Positions 55,954-64,000 of a DNA stretch of 64,000 bases are shown here, in pieces. This DNA is from Lycium barbarum (lineage: Eukaryota; Streptophyta; Magnoliopsida; Solanales; Solanaceae). The DNA lies in contig NC_083339.1 in NCBI RefSeq assembly GCF_019175385.1, positions 117,227,601 to 117,291,600 on the forward strand, in the 5' to 3' direction. A program made the translations under genes and the position numbers. The notes under the pieces are model-generated. The model worked only from the letters and a program-made list of their open reading frames with translations. It searched no databases and was not told where the DNA came from. The stretch's first letter is position 1; the number at the start of each line of letters is the position of its first letter.

Positions 55954-58900
55954 TGTCATACTCCCTTTTAACCGGAGTTAAATTAGAGTACGACATATTG
56001 GAGATTCCTGTTTTGTTTGTTGTTAAGAGTCGCCACCTAATTATTTATGGTGAATTAGGACACCTAAAGTTTATTAAAGTTATATTTAAAGTTAACTCTG
56101 TTTAAGGTCTGCGAAACTTAAGATTCTAGGTAAGGGTTCAATTAGTCTAAAGGGAAGGTATTAGGCATCCTTTAAGACCCATTAACAATGGTTAACCGAC
56201 CGGACTTATGATTAGTTAGGCTAAGTGTAAATATAGTATTATAGGAAAGGAAATAGCTTTGTAAATATGACTAAAGTTGTAGATAACCATGTGAGAATGC
56301 TATTTAAAATAAAACTTGTATAAAAATAATGATTTGTATAAAAGAGTATTTCTAATGTTATTTTGTAAACACGACTTATAAATGTCGTCAAGGTTTTAAA
56401 ACGAAAGTGTAATAGTGTTGTTTAAAATAATACTTGTAGAAAATGTAATAATATGCGTAAAAGAAGATTCTAAATGTTAAATAAGACTCAAAAATATTGC
56501 TAAGGCCTTAAATGGAAAATATAGTAATGTTATTCGAAAATAAGATTTGTAGAAAAATAGGATAATTTGCATGAAAGAGGACACTAAGTTTTATTTAAAA
56601 GTAAAACGTACGAAATACTATTAGTTCAATTATGGCTATTCAAAAGTTGTTTTAACCAATACATGTATCAAGTTTTAAAAAAAAATAAAAAAAATATGTT
56701 TATGTGAATGATTTTGAAATCAGACTTAGTATTTTTTTTATTAAACTCGATTGCTTCAATCATACATTTAAAGATAGTCACATGCTAATCTTAAGCCATT
56801 ATGTCATGTAAAGAATATCAAACACGCCCCCAACGAAATCATTCAAAACACAGTGTCAAACAAAATAATAAGCGGAGTAAAGAGTTGAAAATTTAATAGA
56901 GAAACGGGGATCGCCCTAGGCGAGCCTCAAGCGAATTTCATTGTTTTCTTGATGTGTATGAAATTGAGGAATAAAGACCGTGTTGACTCCATGCACGGGC
57001 AATGTATTAAAGCCGAGTCTCAATTTGAAACTCCATTTTGAGTGAGTTCCGAATTAAGACTCTGTTTGCTCCAATGTGTACATGTGAAAGGAAAATATAA
57101 TAAGGATTAGAGTCGTACGTAACTGTTAAATAAAGAAAAAAACAAATATGATGTTAAAATTCCAAATACACATATTGATAGTAGACATAAAGAAAATCGC
57201 AACAAATTTTGGCTCTTTAAAATCTGCCTGAATACAGCAGTTACTTGGTCGGGGACGCAACAATAAATCAGTCCCAAAATGAGGTGAAAATAGCCTAAAA
57301 CAAAGTAGGAAAATGGCCAAAAGACGCAGGCAGTAAATCAGTTCCGAAATGGGATGAAAATGGCCTAAAAAGTATAGTGGAGAATGGCCAAAAACGCAGC
57401 AGTAACTGCAGCCGCTGTTTGGCTTAAATCAGTCCCCAAAAGTGCAGCAACACTAGGTATAAATTGCAGTAACTGTTTGGTTGTAATTGTGTCCTAAGAA
57501 TGTGGCATTTTCAGCCACAAAAATGCAGCAATCAGTTGGCTACGATGCAGGCTCCGAGGGCAAGTACAATAGTTTTTTTTTTAAACGCAGCAACAGATGG
57601 CTCAAGAACGTTGCAGCAGTCTATCTTAAATGGCATACTTTGGTTTAAGTTTTACAAACAGTTCAAAATGACTAGAAAGTCAGGTTTCAGATCAGTCCTT
57701 AATATGAGTAGGTCCCAAAACCATAAACCAAGGAGGATGAAGATTAACTCTTTAAATTCAAAATCTAGGAATGGGATTCTAGATTAGCAAGACCATTTAT
57801 GAGGTTTCAACACACAGTGTGAGAGCATTTTAAACAAGGTTTGAGCATGCAATGCATCCAACAGGGAACTAAATTGCTCATGTGGACATCTCAAGCCTAC
57901 ATAAACCTTGTTTTAGCTATAGGGTTCAACAACTCACTCACTTAGCAAAACAGAAAGGCAAAATTGATCTAGAATGCTTCAATTCTAACCTCAGACCAGT
58001 TGTTAATTTTAAACATCTTTATTACTCAGACTTTGAAGATGGGACGAAAAGAAAAAAAAGAAAAAGGGCAAGGCAAACACATACATGCCCAGTGTCATTT
58101 TTTGACTCACCTATCCCCACCATTTACCATATGCAAACTACTGCCAATCAAACTATCATGTACAACAAATTCAAGCCATCCCTTAAACAGTTTTAAGCAT
58201 AGAGTGATCATATCGACAATAATCTATCTTTTACTTAGTTGGTATATCAACTACACCAATTTAAAACTTAAGGAAAATACCATAGCCAACTCTAAAAGAA
58301 AATAAGTAGGATGTTAAACCATCACTGTTTATTCTTACACAGAGTAGCGAAAAGAAACTAGAAATTCCTGTCCTAATCTAGAAAATGAGCTATTCTCCTT
58401 CCTTCTTATCTCAACAAAAGAGAAACTTAGGGATAGATATGAATGGTTCGAATCGACACTCTTAATGATCAAATAAGCACATACAAAAAAAACTCATGAA
58501 CCATAAAATGCTAAATCATGTAAACTTTGAAAAAATCTTTTCTGGGAACATATTTGGAAGGTGTGTTAAATACTGACATCTCATTTCCAAATAGGGGGAC
58601 GAGTAAATTCTTTTGGTTAGAAATTTCAGTCATATTTCATATGCAGTAGTTGAAATAACGAATCAAAATTAAAATGTAGTCCTCTTGATAAGTTACCAGT
58701 GACTATTGTTAACTATGCTCAAAACGGTTCTTATCATTGGTGCTATGTATCCTCTACAAATGAATTGACTATTCACAGGCATGACAACAGTAACTAACTA
58801 TGCCCTTCATAGCACGAACATGAACAAGGCTCAATCGGATTCATCTTTACCCTATATTAAAAATCATAACCTGCTTATATTTTTTATATAATGCTAAGGC

Positions 58901-60282
58901 AAACGATCTGCCAAAATCCATATTCTACCATTTATGTGACCATACGTTGACTCTAACATAAACGTGATCTTATGGTATTTTGAAATGAATACCACTACTC
59001 ATAGTCGACTAAGTAATTATTAATTCCTTTGAGCGTAGTCAATTTCCTTAACCATTTTTTAGGAGGCTAGAATTTAGAACAAACATGGCCATAAACAGGT
59101 TCAGATCCACAGAATCAACAACCAACCACAACCATTGACCGATCACATTTCAGTCCATTAAACCAGAGGTGCTTGAACGACTACACTTCCATTTCTACTA
59201 AAATAAAGACGAAGAGAAGACGAATGGGATAACATACCACAAATCGACAATTTAGCATTAAACCTAACTAAATTAATCTAACCAAGTAAAACTAAAACGA
59301 AAGTGAAATTACCTTTTTCGAGTGCAGCGAACTGGGCGTCGAGATCTCAAATCTACACTCGAACTCGAACGAACCCGAACCCCGATTAAGGTAACTAAAG
59401 TTCCAAAACGAGAAAAAAAATGAAAATAGAGTAATTGTTGGTCGCGGCTAAAGTTCACCGGAAAAGGAAAGATCAAGTGTGGAAGATAGTCTGTATCCCT
59501 CAAAACACTGAATCATTCCCAAAAATCTGATCCCCCAAACAGTTTTAATTCTTGTACCTTTATAGAGTGAAGAGAGAGAGGAGCGTATGAGAGAGAGACG
59601 AAATAGTGGGCGACAGGCGTGGGGAACAGCAGTGAGTGGAGCAGGTAGGGAGAACGTGAGATGTAGGGGTGGAAGAGAAGATGAAGGAGTAGAGAGAGAG
59701 TAGTGAAAGAAAGTGGGGCGGGCGGCTGGTTTTAAGGAGAAAAAGAGGGATTGGGTTTCATTAGGTTTAAGGAAAAAAAAAAACAATTGGGCTGGACCGA
59801 TAATTTTGGGGTGGATCGGGTAGGAATAGGTAATGGGCCGCTGATGTTGAATGAATAGTGGGCTGAAAATGTGGGTTGGGTATTAAAATGTGGGTTGTTT
59901 ATTGGGGTAGGGAAATAATATTGTATTTGTGTTTTGGGCCATTAATTGGATGAAAAATATGGATCCTTCTTCCTTTATTTATTATTTTTTGGGCTTCTAA
60001 TTTAATAACTGGTACAATATATACTATGTAAAGACAATTAATAATTAATGTAAAATAAAGATTTTTCAAAGTGTTGTCTTGTAATTAATTTAACGATTCC
60101 AAACCCGAAAAAATGAAATGATGACGAATCATTTAAAATTTGTGGTAAAGTAATACTTGTAATGTTGAAAATAAAAGTAGCAAAAATAATAGTAGTGAAA
60201 ATAAAGTATTTAGTTCGTCAGTAAATTAAGAAACCCGAGTAAATAAAATTAAATAAAGGAGGGACAAAATTGGGTGTCAACA
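55954..60282 (-). repeat. LTR A, 4.33 kb (5' LTR of the complex)
   Basis: Runs from tgtcatactcccttttaacc to gggtgtcaaca, followed by the TSD atagc. The first 757 bp match stub D, and about 59330-60282 matches LTR B. The middle (56710-59330) has no counterpart in the window. Frames up to 112 codons inside (57500-58305, 59448-59786) have no recognisable domain. Confidence 0.87.
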
Positions 60283-60287
60283 ATAGC

Positions 60288-60510
60288 AACACAAAATTAA
60301 TGGAATTGACATATTTATTGAAGGATTATCAAAATGAAAAAGGTGAATTTGTAGTAACAAAAAGCAATTTGAAATCAATTAGGGCAAAACAAATCGAAAT
60401 TTCAAAAAATCAAAAATTTCAAAAATGTGCTATCGAAGAAGGAATTCATAAATCGAGATATAAACTCACAGATCAATGATAATGAGGGTGAAATTTGAAC
60501 AATATCACGT
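60288..60510 (-). other. copia-2 leader between gag start and PBS
   Basis: Lies between the restored target site at the copia-2 gag start and its primer-binding site. On the minus strand it is the 5' untranslated leader. The plus-strand 69-codon frame here is antisense and not a gene. Confidence 0.6.
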
Positions 60511-60522
60511 GCTCTAATACCC
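60511..60522 (-). other. copia-2 primer-binding site, degenerate
   Basis: On the minus strand gggtattagagc, two changes from the tRNA-Met type tggtatcagagc, directly beside the LTR end at 60523. Confidence 0.6.
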
Positions 60523-60546
60523 TAACAAAAGTAATAATAAAGATAG
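60523..60546 (-). repeat. copia-2 5' LTR stub cut off by the LINE
   Basis: taacaaaagtaataataaag matches the 3' LTR at 22058 (taacaaaagcagtaatgaag). The match ends at about 60546, where the LINE begins. The rest of this LTR should lie to the right of the window. Confidence 0.55.
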
Positions 60547-60570
60547 AATACACTGTTTAAAGGGAACAAA

Positions 60571-61673
60571 ATGGCTGCAAAAGGGATGAGTCTAAAATAC
60601 ATTGCCCCTACTATAAGGGCAGGAGAGAAAATTGCTGAACTATGTAAGGAGGACTTGGAAAGGGAAACGGCAAAGTGGAATAAAGCAGTGATATTCTATG
60701 TGGTGGGTATCTCACCTACTATAGGAGCTGTGGAGAGATTCATAGCTGCACAATGGAATTTTGCTGCCAAACCAAGGGTTTACTACCATAATGATGGGTA
60801 TTTCCTAGTCAAGTTCACCTGTGAAGAGGATAGGGACACTGTACTATACTCAGGCCCATATACCATGAGTAACAAACCAGTCATAGTGAAAAAATGGTCG
60901 GATGAGTTTGATTTCCATTCAGAAGTATTGCAAACCATACCTCTTTGGATAAAACTACCAAATCTGCCTGTCAACTGTTGGAGCATGGATGCACTAAGCG
61001 GGATTGGGAGCAGTTTAGGAGTACCAGTGTATGCAAATGAGTGCACATCACTGGTGGATAGAGTATCGTATGTTAGGATACTAGTTGAAATGGACATCAC
61101 AAGGAACTTGCCTCAAACTGCTGAGGTCATGGACCCATTGGGGAGGTGTTTGAGCAGAAAGTTCAATATGATTGGATTCCAAAATATTGCCCCGTTTGTA
61201 TGCAAGTTGGGCATGTCTGTCAAGCTAAGGAACAAGGCACAAAGGAAGCTTCTAAGCCTACAACTAAGGAAGTTGGGAAACAAAGTGACAAGGCTGATAT
61301 TCAGGGTGAGGAGGATGCTAGAAGGGGGAAGAAAAGAACAGGGGCTTACAAGAAGATGAAAACAACTTGGCAAGCCAGGTCTGACTTAGCTGATCCAGAT
61401 GGTGCTATATCTATACAGCAAGAAAATGCAAGTATAGAGGATCCACAGGAAGGTAATGGTCTGACTCATCCTAAAGAAAGTTCTGAATGGATTGAGGTTA
61501 GAGGGAAAGGGGTTGCTACCAATACAACCATCCCTCCAGGAAACATGGTAACAATACTGAATGGATTCAACCCATTGGAACCTGGTACATATCAGAATGA
61601 GCTGCACACCAGTGAGGTGGGGCAAAGTAGTGGTGGGGCGCAGATACTAGAACCCCCCTCCATTTCCCAATGA
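60571..61673 (+). pseudogene. LINE ORF1 protein (DUF4283, CCHC), one frameshift
   Basis: The first frame (from ATG 60571) encodes a DUF4283 domain, with AVIFYVVGISPTIGAVERFI and YNDGYFLVKF-like sequence and IPLWIKLPNLPVNCWS. At about 61138-61143 (ttgggg) the conserved sequence jumps to another frame, which continues with FEQKVQYDWIPKYCPVC and the CCHC-like CPVCMQVGHVC, then a charged tail ending at 61673. One missing base explains the jump. ORF1 proteins bind LINE RNA and accompany it to the nucleus. The stop overlaps the ORF2 start as ATGA (61670-61673). Confidence 0.87.
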
Positions 61674-64000
61674 ATATTGTCACTTGGAATGTGAGAGGGT
61701 TGAACCAGGGGTTCAGACAGAAGGACTTGATGACATATATAGCAAATAATAATGTTGGTCTCATTGCTGTTATTGAGACTAGAGTAAAACAACATAATGT
61801 TGAAGCTATTAGGAGAAAGCTTGCTAAAGGGTGGAAATGGGTTGATAATTATAGTAAGAGCCCAAAAGGTAGATTATGGGTTGGGTGGAACCCTCAACTG
61901 ATGGACTATGAAGATATACAGTTGCATTCTCATTATATCCATAGGGAAGTAAAACTAAGACACAATAATATGGAGTTTTCTTTAACTGCAATATATGGGT
62001 TGCATACTATAGAGGACAGGAAAGAACTCTGGGATGAACTCAGAAGGTTGCATGCACAACTGTCAACTCCATGGCTTGCTGTGGGTGATTATAATGCAGT
62101 TAGAGAGGCTGATGATAGGATGCATGGTAGTACTGTACAAGAAGGATAAATAAGGGATTTCAATGACTTTATGATGGACCCTGGTATGGCTGAGATGAAG
62201 ACCATGGGCAGACAGTATACCTGGACAAATGGAAATGTGCTCAGCAAGATTGATAGAGCATTAGTAAATGATCATTGGATGCTGTTATACCCACTTATGG
62301 AAGTTATTGTACAGGATCCTGGTTACTCTGACCATTCACCAATGTCTATACATGTTGTTGATAATAGAGGGCACAAAGCTAAACCATTTAAATTTCTCAA
62401 TTGTTTAGCAGATCATAGGGATTTCTTAAAGATAGTGGAGGAGGCCTGGTGTAAACCAGTACTGGGCTCAAATATGGCTATGATATGGAGGAAACTCAAG
62501 AATGTGAAGCAGGCTCTAAAGAAACTAAATCAACAAGAGTACATGGGGATTGATAATAAAGTACAGGAGTTAAAACAACAGCTGCAGAACATACAGGCTA
62601 AAATGAGGAATTCATCACTGGTTCCCTTACTATATGCAGAGGAGAAAGAGGTCAAGAGGCAACTTGAACACTGGTTAGGCATTGAGGAAAATATTCTGAA
62701 ACAAAAATCCAGAGTACAATGGTTACAGTTGGGGGATTCAAATAATGCCTTTTTCTACGCAAGTTTGAAGGGTCGAGTTGCCTCAAATAGCATTAGTAGT
62801 CTGATAAACAGGGATGGAGATATTTTATAGACGCACGCTGATATTGAGGATGAGGTGACTGGTTTCTATCAAACCTTGCTAGGAACACATGCTGAGAAGT
62901 TACCAGCAGTTGATCCCACCATTATGCAGTTGGGAAAATCCCTAACTAGGGGGCAACAACTGGAGCTCATGAAGGAAGTTACTAGGGAGGAGATATTCAT
63001 GGCTTTGAATGATATGGATGATCTGAAGGCACCAGGTTGTGATGGGTTTACTGCAAGATTCTTTAAAAAAGCATGGGTTGTGGTGGGGCAACAAGTGACA
63101 GATGCTGTGCTACATTTCTTTGCAACAGGAAATCTGTACTTTCCCATTAACTACACCAACATTACCCTAATCCCAAAAGTTCAGAATCCAACTAAGATCT
63201 CAGAATATAGGCCAATCTCTTGCTGCTCAGTACTGTATAAACTCATATCCAAGATCCTCACAAAAAGAATGGAGCAGGTCATGAATGATTTGGTGGATAA
63301 AAATCAGGTAGCTTTTGTACCAGGAAGGGTGATCACAGATAATATCATCCTTAGCCATGATTTGGTTAAAGGATATACAAGGAAAGGCATTTCTCCAAGG
63401 GTCATGTTGAAGATAGATATGAGGAAAGCATATGACTCTGTTGAATGGGTATATTTGGAACAAATCTTGGTTTGTCTAAAATTCCCTGAGCAGTTTGTAC
63501 AATGGATAATGAAGTGTATCAGGTCTGTATCATACTCAGTACTGCTTAATGGTGAACCTACAAAGCCATTCCAAGCACAAAAAGGATTGAGGCAACAAGA
63601 CCCTCTATCCCCATTCCTTTTTGTCTTGGCCATGGAGTACCTGTCAAGAATTCTGAAAACTCTAAAGGATCAGCAATCTTTTAAATTCCACCCAAGATGT
63701 GCTAAAATGAATCTTATCCAACTTAGCTTTGCAGATGATTTACTCTTATTCTGCAAGGGTGATCCTACTTCTGTGACTGAGCTATTCCATGGATTTCAAA
63801 GATTTTCCCATGCCTCTGGACTGAGTGCTAATTTAGAGAAAAGCTCCATATATTTTGGAGGAGTCAAGCCAGATACGCAGAATGCTATACTACAAGTTTT
63901 GGGGTTTGTTAAAGGAGAATTGCCCTTTAGGTATTTAGGAGTTCCATTAAGTACTAAGAGGGTATCAGTTGTCCAATATAAAACACTGGTAGACAAGATA
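61670..64000 (+). pseudogene. LINE ORF2: AP-type endonuclease and reverse transcriptase, two nonsense codons
   Basis: From ATG 61670 the frame encodes MNIVTWNVRGLNQGFRQKDL, then VIETRVK, WLAVGDYNAV, KIDRALVN and YSDHSPMS, the motifs of the endonuclease that nicks the target. The RT domain follows with [43 protein letters not shown] and the catalytic SFADDLLLF (about 63725-63752). TAA at 62147-62149 and TAG at 62828-62830 interrupt an otherwise continuous frame that is still open at the window edge. Near 63588-63613 the usual GDPLSP reads QDPLSP. ORF2 drives target-primed reverse transcription; this copy should be inactive. Confidence 0.92.

Larger units (their letters stand above)
36016..60282 (-). 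mobile_element. 24.3-kb Tat-like LTR retrotransposon complex (Gag-only, chimeric)
   Basis: Perfect outer TSD atagc (36011-36015 and 60283-60287); ends tgtcatac and gtgtcaaca. Reading on the minus strand: LTR A, PBS, gag-1, tandem repeats, PPT, mosaic LTR B, gag-2, tandem repeats, PPT, LTR C, PBS, LTR stub D. LTR B's first 0.83 kb is A-like and stub D is A-like, so together they look like the two ends of the original 3' LTR. A C-type element has replaced the middle. LTRs above 4 kb, LTR starts of tgttgacaccc and the Gag type point to the Tat branch of Ty3/gypsy. No pol domain is visible anywhere in the complex. Confidence 0.88.
60547..64000 (+). mobile_element. L1-type LINE, 3' part outside the window
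   Basis: ORF1 (DUF4283 and CCHC) and ORF2 (endonuclease, RT) follow in the standard plant L1 order on the plus strand, after a very short 5' UTR. The element inserted into the copia-2 5' LTR. Its 3' end, poly-A and TSD lie beyond the right edge. Confidence 0.9.

Noticed and set aside
57500..58305. Three overlapping frames of 95-104 codons in LTR A
   Set aside because: They have no recognisable domain and no counterpart in the other LTRs.
36016..60282. Interpretation as three ordinary nested LTR elements
   Set aside because: Only the outer TSD exists, and LTR B is a mosaic that joins gag-2 without its own leader, which simple nesting cannot produce.
60270..60479. 69-codon plus-strand frame before the LINE
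   Set aside because: It spans the end of LTR A and the copia-2 leader in antisense, and matches no LINE 5' region.

Overview
This is plant nuclear DNA: AT-rich, almost gene-free and packed with transposable elements. The L1-type LINE, the Ty1/copia and Tat-like LTR elements, the hAT, MULE and Stowaway families and one nuclear gene for a chloroplast protein all fit a dicot. Several LTR start and end signatures (tgtaacacc, tgttgacaccc, tgtcacacc, tgtcacgacc) are ones I associate with Solanaceae. That family placement is inference and cannot be proven here.

Layout. (1) 1-4975: minus-strand copia element (copia-1), running off the left edge, with an intact-looking gag-protease frame and an open pol frame that differ by one frameshift. 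(2) 4993-8433: microsatellites, a Stowaway MITE, an 8-bp-TSD foldback element, a hAT MITE and a MULE MITE, most with exact or near-exact target-site duplications (TSDs). (3) 8560-13620: a LINE 3' remnant split by a 4.4-kb hAT element carrying a broken transposase. (4) 13752-16478: a 2.7-kb solo LTR with a 5-bp TSD. (5) 16518-17693: a non-autonomous hAT containing a Stowaway MITE. (6) 17779-18339 minus: the only host gene I can support, an intact single-exon PAM68-family (DUF3464) chloroplast membrane protein. (7) 18836-22002: hAT-like elements, a second copy of the foldback family and a Helitron terminus.

(8) 22058 to beyond 64000: one old minus-strand copia element (copia-2) cut apart by later insertions. 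A solo LTR (22609-31456, TSD ctctc) sits in its RNase H region and is itself interrupted by a 7-kb LTR element with no coding capacity. A 24.3-kb Tat-like complex (36016-60282, TSD atagc) sits at the copia-2 gag start codon. An L1-type LINE (60547 to the edge) sits in its 5' LTR. Removing the insertions leaves about 5.4 kb of copia, a normal size for the family.

The Tat-like complex is minus-strand and encodes Gag only; no reverse transcriptase or integrase is visible. It contains LTRs of 4.33 kb (A) and 4.05 kb (C), an LTR mosaic of A- and C-type sequence (B), and a short LTR stub (D). There are two internal regions, each with a gag gene and tandem repeats. The simplest reading is that an A-type element had the middle of its 3' LTR replaced by most of a C-type relative.

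I see no CRISPR array, operon, RNA gene or defence system. The most unusual material is the nested architecture, the chimeric Tat-like LTR, the hairpin-forming tandem repeats standing where pol would be, and a short sequence module shared between two different LTR families.
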